64,000 nt of DNA from Aneurinibacillus uraniidurans (GCF_028471905.1 NZ_CP116902.1:594501-658500); one strand, 5' to 3'. Shown: positions 49,023 through 58,224, counted from the stretch's first letter. Translations and numbers: made by a program. The notes: generated by a model from the sequence alone, not told the origin.

Positions 49023-51464
49023 TCAGGATACGATTGCTTCATGGAAGTTTTGTACCTGGTTACGTCCTGATTCTTTCGCATAATATAAGGCTTTATCTGC
49101 TAAAGAAATAACTTCAGCAGGATTAGAGAATGGTGTTGGGTGCATGGTAGCTAGTCCCACACTTACCGTGACAATATCTGCTACTTTTGATGAAACATGA
49201 GGGATTTCCAAAGATGCGATCGCTTTCCTGAGTTTTTCCGCTATTTTTAGGGCGTCTGCATTATCGGTTTGAGGGAGAATAACAGCGAACTCCTCACCAC
49301 CATAACGGGCCACAACATCTCCCGAGCGATTCGGAACCGAGGCTAGAGTCTCAGCCACCTTTTTTAAACAGTCGTCTCCACCCTGATGTCCATACGTATC
49401 GTTATACAATTTGAAATGATCAATATCAATCATAATCAACGAGAGAGGAGTGGAGCTTCGCGCAGCACGCTTCCATTCCGATTCTAATTTTTCATCAAAA
49501 AATCTTCGGTTAGCAATACCAGTAAGTCCATCGCGCCAGGAGAGCATTTCAAGACGATGATTAGCTTCCTGAAGCTGTTGTTCCAAAAGCTTTCGTTCTG
49601 TAATGTCACGAGATACGGCTACAATTTTTTCTAGCGTGCCTTCTATCGTTCGAATGGCTGCTAGATTTGTCTCAAACCACACATATTCCCCGATTTTTTG
49701 GCGAATACGATAGGTAGAAGAGGTGTAGTTCATATGTTGAAGGGTAAGAAAGGCATTGTGTACATATTCGAGATCGTCAGGGTGAATAAGCAGATATGCA
49801 CTTTTTCCTAACAAGCTGTCCATTTCATACTGAAGTAATCGATGGCATGCTGGTGAAACATATAAATACTCACCTTCCACGTTATGAATCGTAATCATAT
49901 CCCCGGATGTTTCCGCGAGCAAACGGAATTTCTCTTCACTATCCTGTAGTGCCTTTTCGATCTTTTTCCGTTCTGTAATATCCCGTACGATAACCAAGGT
50001 GCCTGGATTTCCGTTATACGTTATCGGATTTGCCACAGTTTCTGTATATATGATCGTTCCATCTAGTCGAAGCAATTTTTCCTCCAACAATTCTGCATGC
50101 TTCTTATTTTCATAAGAAGAAAAGACTCGTTCTTTAACTTGAAGGAAAGAATCTGGATGAACTAAACTCATAACATCTTTTCCTATCAATTCTTCAGGAT
50201 GGGCTGCTCCAAACAAGAGAGATCCTTCCTGATTCATGAAAACAATCTTGCCTTCACTATGGACCAAAACGGTATGTGGGGATGTTTCGATAAGCGTTCG
50301 ATACCGTTCTTCACTATCTTCTAGCCCATTAATGGTAGTCTCAACTGTTTCAGCCATTAAATTAAAGGCGCTGCAAACCTCTTGAAACTCAATAGCCCGT
50401 GGTGCCACCTCTTTGACATCAATTCGATGTTTATAGTTGCTTTTTTGGATAAGTTGTACTCCGTTCAAAATAAACTGTAGAGGACGTTCCATATGATGGG
50501 ATACCTTTAGTACGATGTATAAAACAAAAGCAACTACACATAGGATACTCATGATGATAATGAACATCGAACTGTAAAGGGAGTTAAGCATCTCCGCTTG
50601 ATCTACTTCAGCGATGACTAGCCACTTCCCATTCTGTGTCCAATGATAAGCCCCAAGTGACTCCACTCCTCTATAATTAGAATAGGGGCGAACTACCGGG
50701 AGGTTAGCTTGAGCTTTTTGTACAATCTCTGTATGGACTTTTAAATTCAATCTTGCTGTACTGGCTACCATCCCATACTTTATAAGATCGGCTATAAACC
50801 TTGATTCAGTTATCATAACTCCTTCCCGATTGACTAAATAGGTTTCTCCTGTTTTTCCGAAGCGCATTCTCTCCATAATTTTTTCAATTGTGTGAGGCTC
50901 TACAACCCCGACGATAACCCCTTGGAACTGTTGCTGAGAGTCAATAACAGGACAAGAAACGATAATAGAAGGTCTGCCGGTTGCACGGGTAATGATAACG
51001 TCACTGACAAATTCTTTTCCTTTTTTTCCTTCTTGAAAGTAATCGCGGTCCGATAAATTAATACTAGCTTGATTTTTTATTTTTGCTCCGCTTTTGCTTG
51101 AATCTATTTCTATAAAACCGTTTTTATTAATGTATGCCAACATATCAAATTCACTTTGCAGATTAACTGCGGAAGTTAAAATGTTTTTCATTCTTTCTCT
51201 GTCCAGGCTTCTTATTTCGTTAATATTCGAAATGGTCCTGATGTATGAAGAACGTTCATTGAACCAATTTTCGATAGCTGTGCTTTGTAGGGAAACGGTT
51301 TGTTCTAGGTAATTCATTTGGTCTGCTTTTATGCCGCGACTTATTATGAAAAAAGTTGGAATGAGACTTGAAATTCCAATAAGAAATACAAAGAAAATCC
51401 CCCAAAACTGTAGTCGACTTTTGATTGTCTTTAATTGAAAAAGTCTGTATATGTAGTCAAACAA
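49023..51464 (-). CDS. Membrane sensor diguanylate cyclase, dCache-HAMP-PAS-PAS-GGDEF
   Basis: An 813-residue signalling protein that should make cyclic di-GMP. TM1 at about 20-42; dCache sensor about 43-290 (LSDRDYFQEGKKG, TGRPSIIVSCPVIDSQQQFQ); TM2 about 300-325; HAMP to 385; PAS1 about 390-510 and PAS2 about 515-640, each ending in DITERK; GGDEF domain 650-813. The active site is GGEEF in ARYGGEEFAVILP. An RxxD inhibitory site (RSGD) lies five residues before it, so product feedback is expected. TTG at 51464 has AAGGGG eight bases upstream; the ATG at 51485 has no ribosome site because GGAGG follows it. Confidence 0.9.
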   Translation of the reverse strand: MFDYIYRLFQLKTIKSRLQFWGIFFVFLIGISSLIPTFFIISRGIKADQMNYLEQTVSLQSTAIENWFNERSSYIRTISNINEIRSLDRERMKNILTSAVNLQSEFDMLAYINKNGFIEIDSSKSGAKIKNQASINLSDRDYFQEGKKGKEFVSDVIITRATGRPSIIVSCPVIDSQQQFQGVIVGVVEPHTIEKIMERMRFGKTGETYLVNREGVMITESRFIADLIKYGMVASTARLNLKVHTEIVQKAQANLPVVRPYSNYRGVESLGAYHWTQNGKWLVIAEVDQAEMLNSLYSSMFIIIMSILCVVAFVLYIVLKVSHHMERPLQFILNGVQLIQKSNYKHRIDVKEVAPRAIEFQEVCSAFNLMAETVETTINGLEDSEERYRTLIETSPHTVLVHSEGKIVFMNQEGSLLFGAAHPEELIGKDVMSLVHPDSFLQVKERVFSSYENKKHAELLEEKLLRLDGTIIYTETVANPITYNGNPGTLVIVRDITERKKIEKALQDSEEKFRLLAETSGDMITIHNVEGEYLYVSPACHRLLQYEMDSLLGKSAYLLIHPDDLEYVHNAFLTLQHMNYTSSTYRIRQKIGEYVWFETNLAAIRTIEGTLEKIVAVSRDITERKLLEQQLQEANHRLEMLSWRDGLTGIANRRFFDEKLESEWKRAARSSTPLSLIMIDIDHFKLYNDTYGHQGGDDCLKKVAETLASVPNRSGDVVARYGGEEFAVILPQTDNADALKIAEKLRKAIASLEIPHVSSKVADIVTVSVGLATMHPTPFSNPAEVISLADKALYYAKESGRNQVQNFHEAIVS

Positions 51465-51616
51465 AAGAACATCCCCTTCCTCCATAAAAATAATAAATCT
51501 ACAAAGAAGATGGTTGGGTGCACTATTGACTCTTATTCATCCAAGTGCCCATATTACAGATGAATATTCATTGTCTCCACTTTTTTGTTATACTAATGAT
51601 ATAGTTCATTATTACT

Positions 51617-51630
51617 AGGTAATATTACCT
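51617..51630. promoter_or_regulatory. Palindrome between the two GGDEF genes
   Basis: AGGTAATATTACCT is a perfect 14-base palindrome in the AT-rich gap between divergent GGDEF genes (51465-51854). It is followed by TTTTT. It could be an operator; it is too AT-rich and short for a strong terminator. The rest of the gap holds AT-rich promoter-like sequence (TATAAT near 51805) and no gene. Confidence 0.4.
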
Positions 51631-51854
51631 TTTTAATGTTTGGGAATCAAGGGAGATTTAGTGAAAAGTTGAACAGTTACTTCATGATTTTACAAATAAT
51701 AGAATTCATACTTGCTAATAGTATGTGATGTGATACAATACTTTAAAAATTGAATATATTTACCAGATTAGAATGGTTATTTAGAATTTTTTGTTAATTT
51801 TACGATATAATTTGATAGGACAATATTACTGAATCAAGAATAGGAGAAATTATA

Positions 51855-53438
51855 ATGAAAAAAATGAAATTGTCTTTGCGACATTTAATTATATTTGTCG
51901 CCCTTTTGTCGTGTGTTTTGACTCTCGTTAGTAGTTTGTGGAGTGGCTATCATACTGATAAACAAACGCTAATTGCAAATAATTTAGAAACCAATCGTGT
52001 ATATGCTCAAAAGCTTGCCGAAACAACAGATACATTTTTTAAAGCTACTCTTCAAACTTTACGATTCAGTGCTATGGATATTGCTCCTTCTATGCAAAAC
52101 GATGAACAGAAGCTTCTTCATGAGGCGAACCGTTTAAAAGAGCAAACCAATACGTTTAATTCCATCGTCATCACAGACGCAAAAGGAAAAATTTTAGCTA
52201 CCTCTCCACAATCTTTACAATTAAAAGATAAAATGCTAGCATCCCCTGGTGGGAAGCAAGCGTTAAAAGAGAAAAAAACATTAATCTCCAAGCCATACAC
52301 TGCTATTACGGGCCGGCTCCTTATCTTTATTTCACATCCTATTTTCGATAAAAAAGGAAACTACCTTGGATTAGTAGGAGGAACCTTGTATTTAAAGGAA
52401 AAGAATATATTAAACACTCTTTTAGGTGAACATTTTTATCAAGATGGTTCCTATGTATATGTAGTCGATGGAGATGGACGCGTAGTTTATCATCAAAATC
52501 CCCAGAGAGTTAATGATGTTGTAGTAGATAACCCTGTTGTTCAAAAGCTTATGCAAGGAAAAAGTGGAGCGGAACAGGTTATCAATACGAAAAAACAAGA
52601 CATGCTAGCTGGATATTCGTATATTCCAATTGCTGACTGGGGAATCGTTTCTCAACGTCCAGTGGATAAGGCGTTGACACCTGCTACAGAAATGCTTAAA
52701 GAAATGGTACAACAATCCCTTCCTTTCTTAATTCTATCTCTACTTATTATCTGGTGGATTTCAAGGAGAATTGCACAACCCTTACATCAACTAGCGCATT
52801 ATACCGAAAACAGTACTGAAAATAGTCAAGCAAAACATATAGAAAACGTGGCGGCGTGGTACTATGAAGTAATTCAACTAAAAAAGTCACTCCTTCACAG
52901 CCTGGTCTTTCTCCATAATAGGGTTAACTATTTTATGTATGAATCGACAACAGATCCGCTAACAAAACTTACGAATCGTCGGACGATGGATGAAAAAATG
53001 AAGAATTGGGTAGAAAAAGATGTCCCTTTTTCATTAATTCTATTAGATATAGATCGCTTCAAGAGGGTGAATGATACATATGGGCACTCTATTGGAGATG
53101 AAGTTTTAAAATTTTTAGCCTGTCAGATGAAGGAAGCTTCACGAGAAAGTGATATATGCTGTCGCTTTGGAGGAGAAGAGTTTGTCATTTTGCTTCCTCA
53201 TACTGAGAAAATGGAGGCTTTTAAGGCAGCTGAACGATTACGGATGAACATGGAATCGAGTACTAGCCCATGTGGTGAGGTTGTGACCATTTCGGCTGGA
53301 GTTTCTTCTTACCCTGATTGTGCATCCGAAATTACGACAGTAATCGAACAGGCAGATGAATGTTTATACGAAGCTAAAAATAGCGGACGGAATCGCACGA
53401 TCGTTTTTGAGTATAGCCATCAGGTTTTACAAGGTTAG
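51855..53438 (+). CDS. Membrane sensor diguanylate cyclase, dCache-GGDEF
   Basis: A 527-residue protein predicted to make cyclic di-GMP. TM1 about 10-30; extracellular dCache sensor about 35-285 (SPGGKQALKEKKTLISKPYT and the membrane-proximal YVYVVDGDGRVVYHQNPQR); TM2 about 287-307; a short HAMP-like linker; GGDEF domain 365-520. The active site is GGEEF in CRFGGEEFVILLP, with RESD five residues before it as an I-site. It lacks PAS domains, unlike its divergent neighbour. The following stress protein and zinc-ribbon genes are close enough (22 and 13 bases) to be cotranscribed. Confidence 0.92.
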   Translation: MKKMKLSLRHLIIFVALLSCVLTLVSSLWSGYHTDKQTLIANNLETNRVYAQKLAETTDTFFKATLQTLRFSAMDIAPSMQNDEQKLLHEANRLKEQTNTFNSIVITDAKGKILATSPQSLQLKDKMLASPGGKQALKEKKTLISKPYTAITGRLLIFISHPIFDKKGNYLGLVGGTLYLKEKNILNTLLGEHFYQDGSYVYVVDGDGRVVYHQNPQRVNDVVVDNPVVQKLMQGKSGAEQVINTKKQDMLAGYSYIPIADWGIVSQRPVDKALTPATEMLKEMVQQSLPFLILSLLIIWWISRRIAQPLHQLAHYTENSTENSQAKHIENVAAWYYEVIQLKKSLLHSLVFLHNRVNYFMYESTTDPLTKLTNRRTMDEKMKNWVEKDVPFSLILLDIDRFKRVNDTYGHSIGDEVLKFLACQMKEASRESDICCRFGGEEFVILLPHTEKMEAFKAAERLRMNMESSTSPCGEVVTISAGVSSYPDCASEITTVIEQADECLYEAKNSGRNRTIVFEYSHQVLQG

Positions 53439-53460
53439 TCTTATCAAGGGAGAATAGGTA

Positions 53461-53871
53461 ATGAAGATTTTAATTGCAGTTGATGAGTCTCTATTCACAA
53501 AAAAATCATTTGAGTTTATTACTACGAATGCTTTTAAAAATGTTGAGGAACTACATCTTGTTCATGTCATTCCAAATTATAGACATGTTATTGATGTGTA
53601 TCCTGAAATAAAACATAAATTAATCGATCAGGCGACCGAATTATTAGAAAAAAATTTGGGCTATGTAAATGATATGGAAGCAATAAAAATATCTGAAATT
53701 TTACAAGGAGAATCGATTGCACAGTGTCTTTGTGAGTATTGTGATACTCATGAAATAGACCTTGTTCTTATAGGGTGTCGAGGATTATCGGATTACAATT
53801 CGTTGTCATTAGGGAGTGTAAGTCATAATCTAGCTAATCAATCCAAGATACCGGTGCTTATTATTAAGTAG
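53461..53871 (+). CDS. Universal stress protein UspA family
   Basis: A 136-residue protein of the UspA fold (MKILIAVDESLFTKKSFEF). The ATP-binding pattern G-x2-G-x9-G-S is present near the C-terminus (GCRGLSDYNSLSLGS), so it should bind ATP. UspA proteins support survival under starvation or stress. Its place 22 bases after a diguanylate cyclase suggests that it may work with cyclic di-GMP signalling or share its regulation. The codon use is AT-rich like the two neighbours. The ATG at 53461 follows AAGGGAGAATAGGTA. Confidence 0.9.
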   Translation: MKILIAVDESLFTKKSFEFITTNAFKNVEELHLVHVIPNYRHVIDVYPEIKHKLIDQATELLEKNLGYVNDMEAIKISEILQGESIAQCLCEYCDTHEIDLVLIGCRGLSDYNSLSLGSVSHNLANQSKIPVLIIK

Positions 53872-53884
53872 GGGGAGGTAGGAA

Positions 53885-54070
53885 ATGATAAAAAAGAAAA
53901 TGTGCTGTTTTTGTTTGCAGATATCGCTAGGTTTTGAAGGCGGAGAATGGATATGTCCCTCTTGTGGAAAAGATATTACACCGCTAGCATTTGTAGAAGA
54001 GAATCAAGAATTTACGAGCGAGTATATTCAGTCCATTATGGCATACAGAGAAAAAGTTTATAGTGAATGA
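53885..54070 (+). CDS. Small zinc-ribbon protein
   Basis: A 61-residue protein with CCFC (residues 7-10) and CPSC (25-28), together a treble-clef or zinc-ribbon fold, likely binding one zinc. The C-terminal half is a charged helix (EFTSEYIQSIMAYREKVYSE). No family is recognised. It lies 13 bases after the UspA gene, ATG behind GGGGGAGGTAGGA. A role linked to the stress/c-di-GMP operon is inferred only from position. Confidence 0.75.
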   Translation: MIKKKMCCFCLQISLGFEGGEWICPSCGKDITPLAFVEENQEFTSEYIQSIMAYREKVYSE

Positions 54071-54120
54071 AAAGGTGCTGCAAGCAGGAGGGAGAACTTT
54101 CTGCTTGCAGCACCTTTTTT
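54070..54120 (+). terminator. Terminator of the GGDEF-UspA-zinc ribbon operon
   Basis: AAAAGGTGCTGCAAGCAG pairs perfectly with CTGCTTGCAGCACCTTTT around a 13-base loop, followed by T. Confidence 0.93.
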
Positions 54121-54196
54121 GTTTCTTTGTCATCCAAGCCAAAATAAAAAACAAACATACAGTGATATAAGAATTTATTCAAAGGAGGAGCATGTC

Positions 54197-54562
54197 ATGA
54201 TGAAGAAAGTGTTTAAAGTAAACAGAAAATCTACAGGTAAAACCAATCAAAGGCGAGCACAGCGGCACACACACGAATTCTTAGGAAGTGTAAAGTTGGC
54301 AGAAATGGGGATTGACAGACATAATCATCGTTTTGCAGGCGTTACAGGTCAAGCCATTCCAAGAGGGCGGAGCCATGTTCACGTTATATCTACGAATACA
54401 GACTTTTTCGGCCACTTTCACCAAGTGAAAATCGTTACGGGTCCTGCTATTCCTATCGGGAATGGTAAACACATACACTTTGTTAAAGGGCAAACCACAT
54501 TGGTTGATGGCCACCTTCATAGATTTGCCTTTGCTACGTTAATTCAAAATCCGCTTACTTGA
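54197..54562 (+). CDS. YmaF family protein
   Basis: A 121-residue histidine-rich protein. It has repeated His-x-His elements (QRHTHEFLGS, DRHNHRFAGVTG, GRSHVHVIS, GHFHQVKI, GKHIHFVKG, GHLHRFAFAT), which match the YmaF family of Bacillales. Regular histidine pairs suggest metal binding. There is no signal peptide; the basic N-terminus (MMKKVFKVNRKSTGKTNQRR) is typical. Function is unknown, but spore association has been suggested for this kind of protein. ATG 54197 follows AAAGGAGGAGCATGTC. It converges with a secreted phosphoesterase gene. Confidence 0.85.
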   Translation: MMKKVFKVNRKSTGKTNQRRAQRHTHEFLGSVKLAEMGIDRHNHRFAGVTGQAIPRGRSHVHVISTNTDFFGHFHQVKIVTGPAIPIGNGKHIHFVKGQTTLVDGHLHRFAFATLIQNPLT

Positions 54563-54580
54563 TTAGGTAAGATTGTATTT

Positions 54581-55570
54581 TTAGTGAGAAATCGGAACCG
54601 TAAACTGCGCCCCTGAAATCCAGCTTTTCTTCGTAAAACTACGACCTTTAATCTCCACTTTGTCTGGATATACATTCACGACAAGTCCCTCACTAGCTTC
54701 TCCTTTTACCGGAGTCCCACCACCGGGTTGTCCATTGTCAGTCCACGGTTGTACCACTGAGCTTGTATTCACCATCGTAAAATTATCCTGTACAAACGTT
54801 TTCGGCAGCTTTAACTCCCAGTGTGTATGCCCGGTAAATAGAATGACTTCCGGGAAACGGTTCAAAATATCTTTCAGCTCTGCATGCTGTATAACAGCAC
54901 GATTGTTTGTACAGCACGTATATGTCCCTGATACGGTACGCGGAAGCGGCTGATGCAGGAAGACGAAAATCGGTTTTCCTGTTTGAGAGGCTTTGGTAAG
55001 CGTTTGTTCCAGCCAGTTCAGTTGTTTTTTTGATAAATATGCGTCTTCTAAGTTGTTAGGGTTGGATTGGCGATATTGCTCGGAGCCGAGGAAAACAAAC
55101 GTATAGCCTTTTATCACTTTGGCATGGTATACGCTTTTTTCTCCTGTTAGAGATAAGAAACGTGCGATGGAAGCATGGTCGGTTTCTCCATTTGGGAACG
55201 TAGCAGCAGACCGTACCCGGTTTTTGTTATGCCAGGCTTTAAAAAATTCATGATTGCCGATTGTATAGTAGACGCGCGGTGGATGTGGATTGTGCTGGAG
55301 TGTTTCTTTGAGCTTCTGGTAATCCGCTGGTTCCCCGTCTGTTAAGTCACCATTTATAATAAGCGCATCCGCTGCCGGATTTACGTTGCGCAAATCTTGC
55401 AGGGCGGCAGCAAATTTTTGCTGGGTTTTTGGTTGAGGAGCTTGAATATGGATATCGCTAATGACCGGAAAGCTGAGAACAGGTTTTCCGGTATTTTGCG
55501 CATGGCTTGAGATCGTTGGAACGGCAAGGATGCTGGCCGTAAGCAGTGTAGTAAGCAGGGTCTTCTTCAC
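54581..55570 (-). CDS. Secreted calcineurin-like metallophosphoesterase
   Basis: A 329-residue exported enzyme. Signal peptide 1-24 (ends SSHA). The two-metal phosphoesterase motifs are ISDIHIQ, GDLTDG, GNHEFF, and the C-terminal GHTHWE. An insert with CC (TYTCCTNNRAVIQH) lies before the last motif. Homologues hydrolyse phosphomonoesters or cyclic nucleotides outside the cell and can supply phosphate. GTG 55570 follows AAAGGAGAGTCCACC. It is divergent from the exported superoxide dismutase gene. I saw no Pho box that I could define. Confidence 0.88.
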   Translation of the reverse strand: MKKTLLTTLLTASILAVPTISSHAQNTGKPVLSFPVISDIHIQAPQPKTQQKFAAALQDLRNVNPAADALIINGDLTDGEPADYQKLKETLQHNPHPPRVYYTIGNHEFFKAWHNKNRVRSAATFPNGETDHASIARFLSLTGEKSVYHAKVIKGYTFVFLGSEQYRQSNPNNLEDAYLSKKQLNWLEQTLTKASQTGKPIFVFLHQPLPRTVSGTYTCCTNNRAVIQHAELKDILNRFPEVILFTGHTHWELKLPKTFVQDNFTMVNTSSVVQPWTDNGQPGGGTPVKGEASEGLVVNVYPDKVEIKGRSFTKKSWISGAQFTVPISH

Positions 55571-55720
55571 GGTGGACTCTCCTTTTTTCTGTATAGTGTT
55601 TCGATCAGGCTGGGAATTATTTATCGTGACAAATCCGTATAAAATCACCAGGCCGGACGCATACTATGGGCTGTGCCCGGTAGCTGGATTAGGGCCAGTT
55701 TACATACGGAGGATTGATTT

Positions 55721-56455
55721 ATGAAAAAACTTTTTTATACAACAGTTTTCGGAACGATGCTTATATGCAGCTCAGCATACGCAGCCAATCCAAACGAACA
55801 GGCAGCTGCTCCGACAGGGGAAATGAGTAGGGTGCAGATGGTACCGATTGGCGAGCATAAACTTCCACCACTGCCATATGCCTATAACGCACTGGAACCA
55901 TATATTGATGAGCAAACAATGCACCTGCATCATGACATTCACCACAAGGCGTATGTGGATGGCCTCAATAAGGCGGAAAAAGAAATGCAGAAGGCGCGTG
56001 AGACCGGCGACTACGCTCTTATTAAGCATTGGGAGCGCGAGGCAGCTTTTAACGGGTCCGGGCACTACTTACATACAATCTTCTGGCAGAATATGAAGCC
56101 TGCGGGAGGCGGAGAAGCATCCGGTCCGATCGCCAGTGAAATTAAAAAATCATTTGGCAGTTTCGATAAGTTCAAGGCGCAGTTTTCCGCGGCAGCCGAA
56201 AAAGTAGAAGGGTCAGGCTGGGCGATGCTTGTTTGGAGTCCGCAGGCGGGACGTCTGGAAATTTTGCAGGCCGAGAAACACCAAAACTTAACTCAGCAAG
56301 GTGTCATTCCTTTGCTTGTCCTTGATGTATGGGAACATGCTTACTACTTGAAATATCAAAGCAAGCGTGCTGATTATATAAAAGCGTGGTGGAATGTCGT
56401 AAACTGGGACGATGTAAATATGCGCTATGCACAGGCTAAAAGGGTTAAAGAATAA
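55721..56455 (+). CDS. Exported Fe/Mn superoxide dismutase
   Basis: A 244-residue iron/manganese superoxide dismutase with an N-terminal signal peptide (1-21, ends AYA) and a 30-residue linker. Metal ligands are His70 in MHLHHDIHHKAYV, the His in GSGHYLHTIFW, and Asp and His in VLDVWEHAYYLKY. Most bacterial enzymes of this family are cytoplasmic; this one should dismutate superoxide outside the cell or on the spore surface. ATG 55721 follows GGAGGATTGATTT. It is followed by an unusually long hairpin. The metal (Mn or Fe) cannot be told from these residues. Confidence 0.92.
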   Translation: MKKLFYTTVFGTMLICSSAYAANPNEQAAAPTGEMSRVQMVPIGEHKLPPLPYAYNALEPYIDEQTMHLHHDIHHKAYVDGLNKAEKEMQKARETGDYALIKHWEREAAFNGSGHYLHTIFWQNMKPAGGGEASGPIASEIKKSFGSFDKFKAQFSAAAEKVEGSGWAMLVWSPQAGRLEILQAEKHQNLTQQGVIPLLVLDVWEHAYYLKYQSKRADYIKAWWNVVNWDDVNMRYAQAKRVKE

Positions 56456-56545
56456 AAAAAGCCGCACCGTATGAGTTTTATACACGATTTATCGACAGAT
56501 TACGCGTGTATAAACACATATGGAGTGCGGCTTTTTATTTTTAGA
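56454..56545. terminator. Very long bidirectional terminator hairpin
   Basis: AAAAAAAGCCGCAC pairs with GTGCGGCTTTTT, and the stem continues inward (ATGAGTTTTATACACG with CGTGTATAAACACAT) to about 35 base pairs. The apex is ATTTATCGACAGATTA. It is flanked by A and T runs and serves the superoxide dismutase and the convergent zinc-ribbon gene. Confidence 0.85.
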
Positions 56546-56798
56546 GATGAGAAGAGCGTATTTCTGGAACAGCCATTGCTTTTTGCAGCCCGCAGTGTGG
56601 ACAGCTTGAGATGTGCATACATTCATGATGCAGTTGATCAAGATATCCGTTCGTCATAGACACATCTCCCCATTCATTATACGGACTGTACGGGCCATAC
56701 AATGCCTCGAGTTTTCCGGCGTCTTCCATTCGATGTCCACAGGAAGGGCAGTGTGCATCAAGATGCGAAAAACCATTGCAAATGGGACACATGGACAA
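56541..56798 (-). CDS. Small double zinc-ribbon-like protein
   Basis: An 85-residue protein with two cysteine pairs in the N-terminal part (CPICNG, CPSCGH) and further ones near the C-terminus (HHECMHISSCPHCGLQK), so likely two zinc sites. The middle has a conserved-looking ALYGPYSPYNEWGDVSMTNG stretch. Unknown function. TTG 56798 lies seven bases after AAAGGAGG; the ATG at 56792 is further away. It ends within the long hairpin after the superoxide dismutase gene and lies 28 bases downstream of the small membrane protein gene, so the two could be cotranscribed. Confidence 0.7.
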   Translation of the reverse strand: MSMCPICNGFSHLDAHCPSCGHRMEDAGKLEALYGPYSPYNEWGDVSMTNGYLDQLHHECMHISSCPHCGLQKAMAVPEIRSSHL

Positions 56799-56826
56799 CT
56801 CTATTCCTCCTTTCAAGATCAAGCAG

Positions 56827-57006
56827 CTAACCGCGTCGGTTGAGCAGGTCAGCATACAGGGCATAGCTAGCTAGAACGCCAAACGAAAGCACGGCTGCAA
56901 GTAAGCCGGCTGTACTGCCACTTCCAAAGTATAGCAGGAGGGGAATTCCGACTGTTACAGCAATGATGAGTAATTTGTAGACCGCAGAAATTGCAGTGCG
57001 TGTCAT
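56827..57006 (-). CDS. Small two-helix membrane protein, unknown
   Basis: A 59-residue protein with two hydrophobic segments (LLIIAVTVGIPLLLYF and AGLLAAVLSFGVLASYAL) joined by GSGST, and basic ends. ATG 57006 follows AAAAGGATGTGATTAC. It falls just below common gene-length limits. No family is recognised. It lies between the zinc-ribbon gene and yumC. Confidence 0.65.
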   Translation of the reverse strand: MTRTAISAVYKLLIIAVTVGIPLLLYFGSGSTAGLLAAVLSFGVLASYALYADLLNRRG

Positions 57007-57058
57007 GTAATCACATCCTTTTTTCTTAAGGTCCCTCCAGGCTATCCTTTTATACGAA

Positions 57059-57091
57059 ACAAAAAATCCCGCCTGAAAAAAGGGCGGGATA
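57059..57091 (-). terminator. Terminator of yumC
   Basis: On the minus strand ATCCCGCC pairs with GGCGGGAT around a CTTTTTTCA loop, followed by TTTTTTTG. Confidence 0.88.
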
Positions 57092-57098
57092 GAGGATG

Positions 57099-58097
57099 CT
57101 ACAGCTTCATGCTGGAGCTGTGAGCCGGCTGCACACGTGCTTCCGGATCCATATATGATTTCGCGTTGTTCACGGCAGTCGGAGCTTCCCCGAAGCCAAC
57201 TGCGATCAGTTTGATTTTGCCTGGATATGTAGCAATATCACCGGCAGCATAGATGCCTGGGATGTTTGTTTCCATGCGGGAGTTAGCGCTGATCGCTCCC
57301 TTATCGAATTCGAGACCCCAGCTCTTAATTGGACCAAGAGAGGAAATAAATCCAAAATTTACAATGACAGCGTCTACATTTTCAGTCACAAGTTCTTCTG
57401 TTTGGCTGTTGCGCAGGATAACTTTTTCAATTTTATTTGTGCCTTCAAGTGCATGAGGTTCGTACGGAGTGAGCACGTTAACTTTTGAGTTCATTAAATT
57501 TTCGACACTGTGCTCATGGGCACGGAACTTGTCGCGACGGTGGACAATGGTTACTTTTTCTGCGATTGGCTCAAGCATAAGGGCCCAGTCTACAGCAGAA
57601 TCGCCGCCGCCGAATACAACTACTTTTTGTCCAGCAAATTTATTCAAATCGTCTACAAAGTAATGCAGGTTTGCTTTTTCAAACTGCTGTGCGCCTTCTA
57701 CTTCCAGTCTACGTGGTTCAAATGCGCCAACACCAGCTGTAATGATGATGGTACGGGAGAGGTGCACGCCTTTGTCAGTTGTAATCTCAAACAGGTCGTC
57801 TGTTTTCTTCTCAACATTCATGACTTTTTCTTCAAGGCAGGCTGTTGTTTCGAATTGGCCCATTTGTTCTTTTAGACGGTCGATCAATTCCTGTGCCCGG
57901 ATTTTAGGAAAGCCAGCTACGTCATAAATGTACTTTTCCGGATATAGTGCAGATAGTTGCCCGCCGAGCTGTGGCATACTTTCAATGATCTTGCAACTTG
58001 ATTGGCGCATACCAGCGTAAAATGCAGTGAATAGTCCTGCCGGGCCACCGCCTACGATGGTAATGTCATACACTTTTTCATCTCTTGTAAGACCCAT
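57099..58097 (-). CDS. yumC: Ferredoxin/flavodoxin-NADP+ reductase YumC
   Basis: A 332-residue flavoprotein of the thioredoxin-reductase-like type, the exact length of B. subtilis YumC. FAD motif [18 protein letters not shown] (about 13-30), NADPH motif [15 protein letters not shown] (about 160-174), and the C-terminal FAD contact [20 protein letters not shown]. The CxxC of thioredoxin reductase is missing, as expected. It supplies reduced ferredoxin or flavodoxin. ATG 58097 follows GGAGGTGCCAAGT; the GTG at 58106 is inside that site. Confidence 0.93.
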   Translation of the reverse strand: MGLTRDEKVYDITIVGGGPAGLFTAFYAGMRQSSCKIIESMPQLGGQLSALYPEKYIYDVAGFPKIRAQELIDRLKEQMGQFETTACLEEKVMNVEKKTDDLFEITTDKGVHLSRTIIITAGVGAFEPRRLEVEGAQQFEKANLHYFVDDLNKFAGQKVVVFGGGDSAVDWALMLEPIAEKVTIVHRRDKFRAHEHSVENLMNSKVNVLTPYEPHALEGTNKIEKVILRNSQTEELVTENVDAVIVNFGFISSLGPIKSWGLEFDKGAISANSRMETNIPGIYAAGDIATYPGKIKLIAVGFGEAPTAVNNAKSYMDPEARVQPAHSSSMKL

Positions 58098-58205
58098 ACT
58101 TGGCACCTCCAGATTATAGAACTTTTAGTAGTTCTTTTCTTATTATATCTGGGAGATAGTGGGCTGAAAAGAGTGTGTATAAAAAATACGAATAATTTGT
58201 AGTTG

Positions 58206-58224
58206 ACTAATAATTATCATTCGT
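58206..58224. promoter_or_regulatory. Possible Fur box between yumC and ndh
   Basis: CTAATAATTATCATTCGTC matches about 12 of 19 positions of the classic Fur consensus GATAATGATAATCATTATC. It lies in the divergent promoter region (58098-58438) of yumC and ndh, next to TTGACT at 58204-58209. YumC is linked to iron metabolism in some Bacillota. The match is partial. The rest of the region is AT-rich and holds no gene. Confidence 0.3.
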
